Assembly (NCBI GenBank): GCA_012513795.1
Contig: JAAZBN010000239.1
Span: 1-43,381, forward strand
DNA from: Bacteroidales bacterium
Lineage (GTDB): Bacteria > Bacteroidota > Bacteroidia > Bacteroidales > VadinHA17
Length of the DNA: 43,381 bases
Reading direction: 5' to 3'
Translations under genes and position numbers: made by a program
Notes under the pieces: model-generated
Told to the model about the DNA's origin: nothing
What the model saw: only the letters and a program-made list of their open reading frames with translations
Database searches by the model: none
Shown: positions 18,640-27,583 of the stretch, one piece after another
Layout: each line of letters opens with the position of its first letter
How positions within the stretch are numbered: position 1 is the stretch's first letter

Positions 18640-19488
18640 GTGGCACAGGAACCGCAAATTCCTGAAGCATTAATCGCAAAAGGAGCACGGGTTCAAAAAG
18701 CCGGTTCAGGTTATGCCTTTTCTGAAGGGCCCTCTGTAGCCCGTGACGGAAGGGTATTCTTTACTGATCAGCCCGGCGACAGGATCTATGTCTGGGACGA
18801 AAAATCAGGAATAACAATGTTTACAGAGAATTCCGGGCGGGCAAACGGTACATGGTTCGACCGCGAGGGTAACCTGATCGCCTGTGCTGACCTGAATAAC
18901 AGCCTGGTGAAATTTACTCCTTCGGGGGAACTGATTGTTGTCTATGACAAAGGTTACGGAGGAGTTCATTTGAACGGACCCAATGATCTCTGGCAGGACA
19001 TGAAGGGCGGTATCTACTTTACCGACCCTTATTTCCATCGTGATTACTGGGAGGCAGGTCATAAACAGGAACAGGATATCCAGGCTGTTTATTATCTGAA
19101 GCCTTCCGGGGAGCTGGTCCGGGTAATAGAAGATCTCAGGGTACCCAACGGTATTACAGGCACTCCTGACGGCAAGTATCTGTTCGTGGCAGATATGCTG
19201 GGAAGAGCCACATGGAAGTATACCATCAATGCTGATGGTTCGCTTGGGAACAAGACCCTTTTTGCACCATCCGGTTCAGATGGATTGACTATAGACGCCC
19301 GGGGCAACATATACCTTACAGCCGGCAGGGTACTGATTTATAACCCTGAGGGAGAGAAGATCGGTGAGATTGCACTGCCTGAAGCCCCGACAAATGTCTG
19401 TTTCGGAGGAAAAAAGAGGAATGTGCTGTTTATAACAGCCGGGACTTCGGTCTTTACGCTTAAAATGAAAGTAAAGGGAGTTGAATAA
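18640..19488 (+). CDS. SMP-30/gluconolactonase family protein
   Basis: 282 residues counted from a GTG at 18640. A six-bladed propeller of the SMP-30/gluconolaconase/LRE family: FSEGPSVARDGRVFFTDQP (metal-binding Glu in the first blade), RANGTWFDREGNLIACAD, HLNGPNDLWQDMKGGIYFTDP (Asn/Asp ligands), VPNGITGTPDGKYLFVAD, GSDGLTIDARGNIYLT. The GTG start is only where the frame opens. The natural N-terminus seems to be the signal peptide coded at 18590 one base out of frame. Family members hydrolyse sugar lactones, which fits the oxidative cassette divergently next to it. The natural product would be periplasmic. Confidence 0.86.
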   Translation: MAQEPQIPEALIAKGARVQKAGSGYAFSEGPSVARDGRVFFTDQPGDRIYVWDEKSGITMFTENSGRANGTWFDREGNLIACADLNNSLVKFTPSGELIVVYDKGYGGVHLNGPNDLWQDMKGGIYFTDPYFHRDYWEAGHKQEQDIQAVYYLKPSGELVRVIEDLRVPNGITGTPDGKYLFVADMLGRATWKYTINADGSLGNKTLFAPSGSDGLTIDARGNIYLTAGRVLIYNPEGEKIGEIALPEAPTNVCFGGKKRNVLFITAGTSVFTLKMKVKGVE

Positions 19489-19947
19489 TTAAAGTTTCGC
19501 TGTACAATAAATACCTGACCTGATTATAGCTGCAAATTGTCAGCCTTCTGACCATTGAAATAGTCTCTTATTGCAAATGAAAGCCACTTGTTTCTGCCAT
19601 AATAAAATTTAAAAAATTCTCTGCAATCGGTTGCATTATTGAATACATTTACTATATTTACAATGTTTCAGCCTAATTTCTAGGGTAGTATTGCAGGGTT
19701 TTGAAGGAGAAAGTGACGGGATATCAGGCTTTTTGAGGGTTGCCGGAACCTGTGTCACCACTCGGGGTGCGGTTTGGATGAGAATGAGACTAACATATAT
19801 CTATATCGGACAAATTATCAACCATGCGAATGAACTACAACTCTTCCTGAAAAGGAACCCTGTTTCCTGAATGCAAGGCAGAATTAAGGTTTTATACCAC
19901 AACCTGCCGCTGACAACCAGAAAAGTTAACCTTAAAACAAAAACCTT
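19489..19947. other. Leader/promoter region of susC
   Basis: 459 bases without a gene. It holds a small hairpin (GTCAG-CCTT-CTGAC near 19536), a LacI-type operator and promoter-like boxes (19622-19660), and then about 290 bases of putative 5' leader with a short possible stem (CACC/GGTG at 19756-19769, extended by AACC/GGTT). No riboswitch class was recognised and no ECF sigma or anti-sigma gene precedes susC. Confidence 0.5.
19622..19660 (+). promoter_or_regulatory. LacI-type operator overlapping a putative susC promoter
   Basis: TGCAATCGGTTGCA (19622-19635) is a near-perfect palindrome with a central CG, typical of LacI/GalR-family sites. Its exact reverse complement core, GCAACCGATTGC, lies at 42618-42629 before the LacI gene. 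TTG at 19631-19633 inside the operator is followed after 19 bases by TATATTTA (19653-19660), close to the TAnnTTTG box. The operator would thus cover the -33 element, implying repression of susC. Confidence 0.6.
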
Positions 19948-22900
19948 ATGATTAAAAATCCTCTAAATCCGGGTATTCTGTTTAAGAAATGCTTCGGAAA
20001 ACTACTCATGAGCTTAGTGCTCCTGGCAGTGCTGCTGATTTCCCAATCAGGCATGGCATTTGCCTCAGGATCTGACTCTGAAGGACTGGTTATTGCCCAG
20101 CAGAGGGTAATTACCGGTATCGTCACTGAGACTGATGGAAGCCCCATGCCCGGGGTAGCCGTTCAGGAGAAGGGGACCACCAATGGAACATTAACCGATG
20201 CAGGTGGTCAATATCGGATTACACTCACAACGGCTTCACCGGTTCTGATTTTCTCCTTTGTCGGATTTCAAACGCAGGAGTTGGTTGTTGGAGCCAGCTC
20301 AAGCATTAATGTGACACTGGAAGTAAGTGATGTCGGCCTTGATGAGATAGTGGTCATCGGTTATGGCACAGTCAGGAAGAGAGATCTTACCGGATCGGTT
20401 GCCTCAATAAGAGGGGAGGAGATGCGCGATATACCTTCGGCTAATATTTCGCAGGCTCTCCAGGGACGAATCTCAGGAGTGGATTTGACACAGACCTCTA
20501 CCAAGCCCGGTGCCACAATGCAGATACGAATACGTGGCTCACGCTCGCTGAATGCCAGTAACGACCCGCTGATAGTTGTTGACGGTATTCCGTTCCCCGG
20601 ATCCATCGGTGACATAAACCCCACTGATATCAAAAGCATTGACGTATTGAAAGATGCTTCGGCAACCGCCATATACGGTTCCCGCGGTGCCAATGGCGTC
20701 ATTCTGATAACAACAAATACCGGGCGGGCCGGACAGCAGGCACAGGTATCATTCAATAGTTATGTGGGTATAAAAACAGTATTTGCTCCATATCCTATGA
20801 TGGATGGTCCGGAGTTTGTCGCACTGAGGGCGGCACGTGGCCAGTACTCAAACGGACCGGATGAGTTCGATAATGTTGATACCGATTGGCAGGACCTCTT
20901 TTTTCAACCAGGTAAGGTAACGAGTCACGATTTAGGCGTCACGGGGGGCACCCAAAATGGCAACTATCGCTTCGGTGTGGGCTATTACCGCGATGAAGCA
21001 GTGGTACCCGGGCAAAGCTATGACCGTTTTACGATGCGTGGTACTCTTGACCAGGAGGTAGGTAAATTTATTCGCTTTGGCTTCATAACAAACAACAGCT
21101 ATTCAGTTAATAACGGGAACAATATGGGACTCTACGGAGTCTTGAGCAGTTCTCCGATATCCGATCCGTATAACGAAGACGGCTCCTTTAAAAGAACCGT
21201 TAAGATGTCGTTGGATGAGAACTGGGTATATACAAGAGAGACAATAGACGCCCTGGGGGATAAATGGATTGACCTGACCAAAGGGTATAACTCCTACAAC
21301 ACTATATATAGTGAGGTCAAGATCCCAGGCATCGAAGGATTGAGCTATCGCATCAATGTTGGCTTGAACTTCCGCATGAGTAACGGCGGAAGTTACACGG
21401 GAGAGGGTGTATTCAACGCCACAGCCACTACTCCTTCAACTGCCTCCATCAGTAATTCCCTTACCACTAACTGGGCAATTGAAAATCTGCTGAATTACAA
21501 CAGGACTTTTGCCGGAAAACACATGGTGAATCTTGTTGCGTTGTATTCTGCCGAGAAATCTCATTATCACAGCTCAAATGTTTCGGCAAGGGATATTCCT
21601 GCTGACGCATTCCAGTTCTATAATATAGGCCGGGCCGCAGGTGAAATAACGGTCAATCCTAATTACCAGAACTATAATGAGACTGGTCTGATATCCTATA
21701 TGGGACGCGCAATATACTCATATGACAACCGCTATATGGTGACAGCCAGCATCCGCTCAGATGCTTCATCAAGGCTGGCACCGGGCAAGAAGTGGCATAC
21801 CTATCCTGCCCTGTCGGTTGGATGGAATTTAAGCAACGAATCTTTTATGAGTGATGTTGACCTGATTGATATGTTAAAGCTGCGTTTAGGCTATGGACAA
21901 ACTTCCAACCAGTCGATTAACCCCTATGCCACACTTGGACTTCTGAATACCAGGCCTTACAACTTCGGAGACACCTATTCAATTGGTTATTATGTGTCCC
22001 AACTGCCAAACCAGAACCTGGGATGGGAGTACTCTGACACATGGAACGTTGGTCTCGACTTCTCACTTCTGAAAAACAGGCTGTCAGGTACCATTGAATA
22101 TTACATCCTGAATACAAAAGATATCCTGCTGAGTGTTAATCTGCCCCCCACATCAGGTGTTAGCAGCTATATGGCAAATATCGGGCAAACTCAGAACAAG
22201 GGCGTGGAGTTTTCGCTCAACGGGGTGATCCTTGAGAATCCCAATGGCTGGTCATGGGAGGCCGGCATCAACCTTTATGCAAACCGTAATAAGCTGGTCG
22301 CACTTGCTTCCGGACAGGAGAGAGATGAAGGCAACTCGTGGTTCGTTGGCTATCCTATTGATTGTATCTACGACTACGAGAAGATAGGCCTCTGGCAGGA
22401 GGGTGATGAGTTTCTGACTGATTATGAGCCGGGTGGAAATCCAGGCATGATAAAGGTTAAATATACAGGTGAGTTCAATGAAGACGGTTCACCGGTAAGA
22501 CAGATCGGACCTGATGACCGCCAGATTATGAGTGTTGAGCCCGATTTTATGGGTGGCTTTAACACCCGTCTGTCTTACAAGGCACTTGACCTGAGCGCTG
22601 TCGGTGTCTTCAGGAGCGGCGGTATACTCATAAGTACTCTTTACTCCGGAGGAGGTTATCTCAACCTGATGACAGGACGCAGGGGGAATGTAAAGGTAGA
22701 TTACTGGACTCCGGAGAACACTGACGCCAAGTATCCTAATCCTGCCGGCGTGCTAAGCGGTGACAATCCGAAGTATGCCAGCACACTGGGCTATTTTGAC
22801 GGATCGTACCTGAAGTTGCGCCAACTTTCACTTGGTTATAACCTGAGCCGTAACAACTGGATTATGAACGCAGGCATTGAAAGACTACGTCTTTACCTCA

Positions 22901-23082
22901 CTGTCCAGAATCCATTGGTGATGTTCTCTCCATACCATAAAGAATCAGGAATGGATCCTGAAACCAACTCCTATGGCGACGAAAACCAGGCAGTAGCAGG
23001 TTACCCGAGACGTCTGCTTGTTATTGGGACTAACACGCCATCAACACGCAACTACCTGATTGGCTTAGATTTGACATTCTAA
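19948..23082 (+). CDS. susC: SusC-like TonB-dependent outer-membrane transporter
   Basis: 1044 residues with a long signal peptide. The mature part begins with a CarboxypepD_reg-like domain (RVITGIVTETDGSPMPGVAV), then the SusC hallmark DEIVVIGYGTVRKRDLTGSV, the plug (ISGVDLTQTS, RIRGSRSLNASNDPLIVVDG, DVLKDASATAIYGSRGANGV) and the 22-strand barrel ending in an aromatic residue (GLDLTF). It moves oligosaccharides across the outer membrane with TonB energy. The susD gene follows 11 bases downstream. No N-terminal STN signalling domain is seen, so control by an ECF/anti-sigma pair is unlikely, consistent with the LacI-type operator upstream. Confidence 0.97.
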   Translation: MIKNPLNPGILFKKCFGKLLMSLVLLAVLLISQSGMAFASGSDSEGLVIAQQRVITGIVTETDGSPMPGVAVQEKGTTNGTLTDAGGQYRITLTTASPVLIFSFVGFQTQELVVGASSSINVTLEVSDVGLDEIVVIGYGTVRKRDLTGSVASIRGEEMRDIPSANISQALQGRISGVDLTQTSTKPGATMQIRIRGSRSLNASNDPLIVVDGIPFPGSIGDINPTDIKSIDVLKDASATAIYGSRGANGVILITTNTGRAGQQAQVSFNSYVGIKTVFAPYPMMDGPEFVALRAARGQYSNGPDEFDNVDTDWQDLFFQPGKVTSHDLGVTGGTQNGNYRFGVGYYRDEAVVPGQSYDRFTMRGTLDQEVGKFIRFGFITNNSYSVNNGNNMGLYGVLSSSPISDPYNEDGSFKRTVKMSLDENWVYTRETIDALGDKWIDLTKGYNSYNTIYSEVKIPGIEGLSYRINVGLNFRMSNGGSYTGEGVFNATATTPSTASISNSLTTNWAIENLLNYNRTFAGKHMVNLVALYSAEKSHYHSSNVSARDIPADAFQFYNIGRAAGEITVNPNYQNYNETGLISYMGRAIYSYDNRYMVTASIRSDASSRLAPGKKWHTYPALSVGWNLSNESFMSDVDLIDMLKLRLGYGQTSNQSINPYATLGLLNTRPYNFGDTYSIGYYVSQLPNQNLGWEYSDTWNVGLDFSLLKNRLSGTIEYYILNTKDILLSVNLPPTSGVSSYMANIGQTQNKGVEFSLNGVILENPNGWSWEAGINLYANRNKLVALASGQERDEGNSWFVGYPIDCIYDYEKIGLWQEGDEFLTDYEPGGNPGMIKVKYTGEFNEDGSPVRQIGPDDRQIMSVEPDFMGGFNTRLSYKALDLSAVGVFRSGGILISTLYSGGGYLNLMTGRRGNVKVDYWTPENTDAKYPNPAGVLSGDNPKYASTLGYFDGSYLKLRQLSLGYNLSRNNWIMNAGIERLRLYLTVQNPLVMFSPYHKESGMDPETNSYGDENQAVAGYPRRLLVIGTNTPSTRNYLIGLDLTF

Positions 23083-23093
23083 AAAAGACGAAA

Positions 23094-25043
23094 ATGAAAA
23101 GTGTATATATAAAAAGAGTTTTCGGAACAGTCTTGTTAGCGTTGTTCCTTGGAGGGTGCTCTGATATTCTGGAAGAACAGCCGCGCAGTATTTATGAACC
23201 TGGTTATTTCAAGACCGAGAAAGGTGTGATGGGCGGATTAACAGCTATGTACGCACACCTGCGCTGGATATACGGGCAAGCCTACTACTACAATTCCTGC
23301 CAGACCGGTACCGATGAAGCGACATATGCACAGAGTGCAGACGGAAATTTCAAGGACCATGACCTGTCAGGCGTCGGATCTCTTACTTCTACAAGCAGCC
23401 GTTCTGATGTATTGTGGGGAACTGCATTTTCAAACATCAATACTGCAAGCGGAGTTATTGAAAATGCTGCCGAAGTGGGCACGATTGCGAATTCTTTGAT
23501 AGCAGAAGCAAGGTTCTTCCGGGCCTTCGACTACTTCCTGCTTGTTCAGACCTTCGGCGGAGTACCGCTCGATCTCGGGTCGGGAGAACTGATGTTCAAC
23601 ACAACCCCTGTGAGGACCTCTGTGCGGAATACAGTCCCTGAGGTTTACACAAAGGCTATTTTCCCCGACCTGATAATCGCGATCAATGACCTGCCTGAGA
23701 CCCCGCGCGTGACCGGGGCCGTTACCAAAACGGTCGCCAGACTGTTTCTTGCCAAAGCTTACCTCACATACGGCTGGTGGCTGCAGAACCCCAATGATAT
23801 CCCTACTTATCCGGAGACCACACGGAGCGATCCTGACGGACATGATGCCCAGTGGTATTTCCAGCAGGCCTATGATATAGCTGTTACTGCAATTGACAAC
23901 CCCGGCCCCTATGGACTGATGGATACCTACTATGATGTTAACCTGGCGCAGAATGACAGAAATAAGGAACACCTGTTGTGGGCTGATCATACGGAGGCAA
24001 GTGAGTATTATAACGGAGGCAGTCTTACCTATGGCAGTGGCGGAGCTCCGGATAACTTTGCTGTATGGATGGTCACATGGAACTATACGGAAATCAGAAG
24101 CGGTACGGATCCAGCCTGGAGTTCGAAGATAAGCTCTGTTCAACGTGAAGCAGAACAGCATCTGGGACGTCCCTGGACGCGTATGGCTCCGCCTATTGGC
24201 GTATTTACAAACACCTTCGCCGACAAGACCAATGATTCCCGCTACGACGGCACCTTTACAACTGTATACCGTGCCAACTGGCCCAAGGGAGGCACCCCCA
24301 ATACGGTGGCCTATAACGCAAACAGTCTGGAAGTATATCCTGGTGATGCCATTCTTACTTTCCTGGATGAGGAACCGGCAACACCTATTACTTACCCCAC
24401 CGAGGCAGGTAACAGCAACATTGGTGCAGGGGAATTACCCGGCAGGGCAGATTTCGTGGTTTCTCCAAGTGGCATAAGCAGAATAGTCTATCCGGGGTTC
24501 TGGAAGTTAGGCACCTACCGGACTGACAATGGTACCGGTCTGGGCCAACCCAATGCCGGCATCACACGTCCTTTCTACGTTGCCAAATTCTCGGAGCTCT
24601 ATCTAGTAGCTGCTGAAGCTGCAGTGAAAGGTGCTTCCACGCAAGCAGGCAAGGGTGCCAGGGATTTGATAAATGTCCTTCGCGCAAGGGCAGGAAAATG
24701 GCGTTGGGACAACAACGGAAATGTTGCAAAAATAGCAGACTTCAGTGATGAAATGATGGCTGCCACACCTGCCACCATTACCATTGACTATGTTCTTGAA
24801 GAGCGCTCCCGCGAACTGTTCGGAGAAGGATACCGCTGGTTTGATCTTGTTCGTACCCAGACATGGGAGACCATAGCTGGTTCGTACGAGATATGCGGGC
24901 CCACTAAAGGAGACCATACCCCGTTAGTGTATAGCCGCACAATTGAACCTAAACACTATCTGCGACCCATTCCTCAGGGACAGCTCGACGGGATGGAGTT
25001 GACCGAAGCCGAAAAAGCAGTATATCAGAATCCGGGATACTAA
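23094..25043 (+). CDS. susD: SusD/RagB-like surface glycan-binding lipoprotein
   Basis: 649 residues with a lipoprotein signal (GTVLLALFLGGC) and a SusD-type N-terminus (SDILEEQPRSIYEPGYFKTE). TPR-like helices include AEARFFRAFDYFLLVQTFGGVP, and the C-terminal YVLEERSRELFGEGYRWFDLVR and HYLRPIPQGQLDGM are family signatures. It sits as a lid on the SusC barrel at the cell surface and binds the glycan. Slightly longer than many SusD proteins. A strong terminator follows, so the SusCD unit ends here. Confidence 0.96.
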   Translation: MKSVYIKRVFGTVLLALFLGGCSDILEEQPRSIYEPGYFKTEKGVMGGLTAMYAHLRWIYGQAYYYNSCQTGTDEATYAQSADGNFKDHDLSGVGSLTSTSSRSDVLWGTAFSNINTASGVIENAAEVGTIANSLIAEARFFRAFDYFLLVQTFGGVPLDLGSGELMFNTTPVRTSVRNTVPEVYTKAIFPDLIIAINDLPETPRVTGAVTKTVARLFLAKAYLTYGWWLQNPNDIPTYPETTRSDPDGHDAQWYFQQAYDIAVTAIDNPGPYGLMDTYYDVNLAQNDRNKEHLLWADHTEASEYYNGGSLTYGSGGAPDNFAVWMVTWNYTEIRSGTDPAWSSKISSVQREAEQHLGRPWTRMAPPIGVFTNTFADKTNDSRYDGTFTTVYRANWPKGGTPNTVAYNANSLEVYPGDAILTFLDEEPATPITYPTEAGNSNIGAGELPGRADFVVSPSGISRIVYPGFWKLGTYRTDNGTGLGQPNAGITRPFYVAKFSELYLVAAEAAVKGASTQAGKGARDLINVLRARAGKWRWDNNGNVAKIADFSDEMMAATPATITIDYVLEERSRELFGEGYRWFDLVRTQTWETIAGSYEICGPTKGDHTPLVYSRTIEPKHYLRPIPQGQLDGMELTEAEKAVYQNPGY

Positions 25044-25150
25044 TCTTTCGCAATAGCGGATAATTATTTCCGGAGAGGAACCAATTTCAATGATTGATCT
25101 GATTTGAAATTTAATATGAAGTTAGTGATTAGTTAGGGTTGGTTCAGGTT

Positions 25151-25185
25151 AAAGTGTCCGTGGCTGCGTCCACGGACACTTTTTT
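25151..25185 (+). terminator. Rho-independent terminator after susD
   Basis: A perfect 13-base stem, AAAGTGTCCGTGG / CCACGGACACTTT, with a six-base loop, followed by a T run. It separates susCD from the corrinoid genes, which therefore need their own promoter. Confidence 0.93.
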
Positions 25186-25187
25186 CC

Positions 25188-25195
25188 TATTTTTG
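25188..25195 (+). promoter_or_regulatory. Putative -7 promoter box for the corrinoid operon
   Basis: TATTTTTG, followed by C, matches the Bacteroidota TAnnTTTG box directly after the terminator and 38 bases before the corrinoid-protein ATG. No good -33 TTTG was found because the terminator stem occupies that position. Confidence 0.5.
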
Positions 25196-25232
25196 CCGAA
25201 ACAGCCCCGTTTATAAGTTATAAATTTCTGAA

Positions 25233-25898
25233 ATGAATCAGCTTCTCGAGAAACTCTCAACCTGTGTTGAATATGGCAAGGTTGATCTTAAATCTCCGTA
25301 TCCTCCGGCCATGAAGGATCAGGAAGGTGCTTTTGAGCTTACAAGACAAGCACTTGATGCAGGCATCAGTCCCGGAAATATCCTCGAAGAAGCTCTTATT
25401 CCCGCAATGTCAAGGGTGGGGCAGAAGTTCTCAAGAAACGAGATATTTGTTCCACAGATGCTCATGGCAGCAAAGGCAATGAGCAGCTCAATGATTCATA
25501 TTACACCTTACTATCTGTCCGGTGAAACAAAGAGGAGAGGGACATTCATCATCGGGACTGTCAAAGGTGATCTTCACGACATAGGAAAGAACCTGGTATC
25601 AATGATGATAGAAGGTGCCGGGTGGGAGATTATTGATCTTGGAGTGGATGTAAGCACTGAAAAATTCATTGAGGCAGTGGGGAATCATCCCGGAGCTGTC
25701 ATAGGGCTCTCGGCCCTTCTGACCACCACCATGGAAAACATGCGCAGGAGTGTGGCTGAACTCAGGGAAAAATTCCCCGACCTGAAGATACTGGTGGGAG
25801 GGGCGCCTGTTACAGCCGAGTTCTGCCATAAGATCGGGGCAGACCACTATTCGCCTGATCCTCAGGGTGCAGTTGAATATCTTAAACAACTGTCTTAA
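25233..25898 (+). CDS. Corrinoid (cobalamin-binding) methyl-carrier protein
   Basis: 221 residues of the MtaC/MtbC/MetH-B12 family. Residues ~1-90 form the helical cap domain (ILEEALIPAMSRVGQKFSR, EIFVPQMLMAAKAMSS). The B12-binding Rossmann domain follows with GTVKGDLHDIGKNLV (DxHxxG, cobalt-ligand His115), GLSALLT (the Ser/Leu loop) and VGGAPV. It carries a methyl group on the cobalt between two methyltransferases. Next come a methyl-pterin transferase (27 bases) and an activation-domain protein. There is no homocysteine-binding gene and no MtaB/MtbB/UroD-like substrate methyltransferase in the window, so the methyl donor is unknown. Confidence 0.93.
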   Translation: MNQLLEKLSTCVEYGKVDLKSPYPPAMKDQEGAFELTRQALDAGISPGNILEEALIPAMSRVGQKFSRNEIFVPQMLMAAKAMSSSMIHITPYYLSGETKRRGTFIIGTVKGDLHDIGKNLVSMMIEGAGWEIIDLGVDVSTEKFIEAVGNHPGAVIGLSALLTTTMENMRRSVAELREKFPDLKILVGGAPVTAEFCHKIGADHYSPDPQGAVEYLKQLS

Positions 25899-25925
25899 TT
25901 CAACAGCAGCTTTACTTCAACACAG

Positions 25926-26771
25926 ATGAGAACAACACTGAAGGGAAAAACAAAGGAGGTTATCATTGACACCGAAGGGCCGGTGATCATCATAGGTGAA
26001 TGCATTAATCCCACCAGGAGGAAAAAACTGGTAGCCACACTGGAGGCACATGACTTCAGTTATATGCTGGAGCTTGCAGAATCACAGATCAGCGCACTGG
26101 CCGATGTACTTGATGTGAACGTGGGTTATCCGGGGGTGGATGATGAGGTTTTGCTGCCACAGGCTGTTAAAGCGCTGCAGGAAAGATTTGACATTCCCCT
26201 CTGTCTTGACTCACCTAACCCCAGGGCTATTGAAGCGGCGCTGAAGGTGGCTGAGGGCAAATGCCTTATCAATTCCGTTAACGCCGAGGAAGCTTCGCTC
26301 CAAAGACTGCTGCCTGTAGCACGGGAGTACGGGGCAGCAATAATAGGCCTGGTGCTTGATGATGACGGTATTACCCATGACCCTGAAAAAAGGCTCAGGA
26401 TAGCTGAAAAGATAATTGACCGGGCTGTCAGGGCGGGTATAAAGGAGGAGGATGTGATAATTGATCCCTTGGCCATGGCTGTCAGCGCTGACCCGGACGC
26501 ATGCAGGGTTACCCTTGAGACTATCAGGCTGGTACATGACAGGCTGGGGCATAACATAACCCAGGGAGCCAGCAACATCTCCTTCGGTCTGCCTGACCGC
26601 GAAAACATTAATAACGCCTATATGGCTATGTCAATAATGTATGGCCTTACATGCCCCATCGCCAATCCGGAAAAGATAACCGGACTGGTACGGGCTGCCG
26701 ATCTCGTCCTGGCAAGGGATGATTATGCAATCAGGTACATAGAGCATTATCAATCCAACCTTAAACACTGA
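25926..26771 (+). CDS. Methyltetrahydrofolate:corrinoid methyltransferase (AcsE/MetH pterin-binding type)
   Basis: 281 residues, DHPS-like TIM barrel. It follows AcsE motif by motif: VIIIGECINPTRRKK, DVLDVNVGYPGVDDE, IPLCLDSPNPRAIEAAL, CLINSVNAEE, GAAIIGLVLDDDGI, VIIDPLAM, and GASNISFGLPDRENIN. The Asp and Asn residues that hold the pterin in this family are present. It moves a methyl group between the corrinoid protein and tetrahydrofolate, in either direction. As MT2 of an O-demethylase it would deliver methyl groups to folate; as part of a split methionine synthase it would run the other way. It ends in TGA overlapping the possible CTG start of the next gene. Confidence 0.92.
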   Translation: MRTTLKGKTKEVIIDTEGPVIIIGECINPTRRKKLVATLEAHDFSYMLELAESQISALADVLDVNVGYPGVDDEVLLPQAVKALQERFDIPLCLDSPNPRAIEAALKVAEGKCLINSVNAEEASLQRLLPVAREYGAAIIGLVLDDDGITHDPEKRLRIAEKIIDRAVRAGIKEEDVIIDPLAMAVSADPDACRVTLETIRLVHDRLGHNITQGASNISFGLPDRENINNAYMAMSIMYGLTCPIANPEKITGLVRAADLVLARDDYAIRYIEHYQSNLKH

Positions 26772-26830
26772 ACAGATTCAGCTATACATTCCGTGAGCTG
26801 CTGCCCGGAACTGAAGCCCTGGAGAAGATC

Positions 26831-27502
26831 ATGGGATATTCACGGGGTGCTGCACCGGAGCCTCTCACCGAGGTGATAGGCGAGGTGTCAGAGGACCTGA
26901 TTTCACTGGGTGATGTAAGGGCTGAGTATATTATATTTACCCCCGTTAAATGCAACAGCTTCATTAAAACAGTTGAGACAGAGGGAGTTGTATTTAATGT
27001 TAAGCCAATTATTTTCAGTCAGGTTAAGAAAGCCGAAGAAGTAGCCCTGTTCATATGCACCGCAGGCCCGGAGGCAGGTGAAAGAAGCCGGCGCTACATG
27101 AAGGAAGGAGACCTCCTTCGGGGTTATGTATATGATGTAATAGGTTCTGAAGTGGTGGAGAATGCTGCCGACCGGATGCAGGAGGCACTGCGTGCCTCAG
27201 TGGCTGCACGCGGCATGAATATCACAAACCGGTTCAGCCCCGGATACTGCGGATGGGATGTGGCAGAACAACATAAACTTTTCAGCTTTTTCAAAGATAA
27301 TTATTGCGGTATCACCCTCACCGCATCGGCACTGATGAACCCCATCAAGTCGGTCAGCGGCTTTATCGGAATTGGCAGGGAGGTGATATATGCTCCCTAT
27401 AATTGCAGTATGTGCGATGATAAGAACTGCCTCTACCGGGGCAGGAAGTCTACAAGGTCTGAAGGCCCCGACACTTCGTGTACGGGGTTTCGCTCCGTTT
27501 AA
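26831..27502 (+). CDS. MetH activation-domain-like protein (corrinoid reactivation)
   Basis: 223 residues from ATG 26831. It resembles the S-adenosylmethionine-binding activation domain of cobalamin-dependent methionine synthase: NRFSPGYCGWDVAEQHKLFSFF (RxSPGY block) and GITLTASALMNPIKSVSGFIGIG. A Cys cluster near the end (YNCSMCDDKNCLYRGRK) is seen in stand-alone versions. It should rescue oxidised Co(II) corrinoid by reductive methylation. In-frame coding-like sequence (RFSYTFRELLPGTEALEKI) continues upstream of the ATG to a stop at 26762. The only start-like codon there is CTG at 26768, overlapping the preceding TGA, so the true N-terminus may be about 21 residues longer. Confidence 0.88.
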   Translation: MGYSRGAAPEPLTEVIGEVSEDLISLGDVRAEYIIFTPVKCNSFIKTVETEGVVFNVKPIIFSQVKKAEEVALFICTAGPEAGERSRRYMKEGDLLRGYVYDVIGSEVVENAADRMQEALRASVAARGMNITNRFSPGYCGWDVAEQHKLFSFFKDNYCGITLTASALMNPIKSVSGFIGIGREVIYAPYNCSMCDDKNCLYRGRKSTRSEGPDTSCTGFRSV

Positions 27503-27583
27503 TATGGAGCTCAATCTGAAAGTCCTTAAAGGCGAAAGCAGCCGGGTCGACAATCTGAGATCATAAGTCATAAGTAAAAAAAA

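Noticed and set aside
19489-19947. Riboswitch or ECF-controlled leader before susC
   Set aside because: Only a short weak stem was found, no class-specific motif; susC lacks an STN domain and no sigma/anti-sigma genes are next to it.
23430-24161. 243-codon open frame on the minus strand
   Set aside because: Antisense to susD; no start signal or domain.
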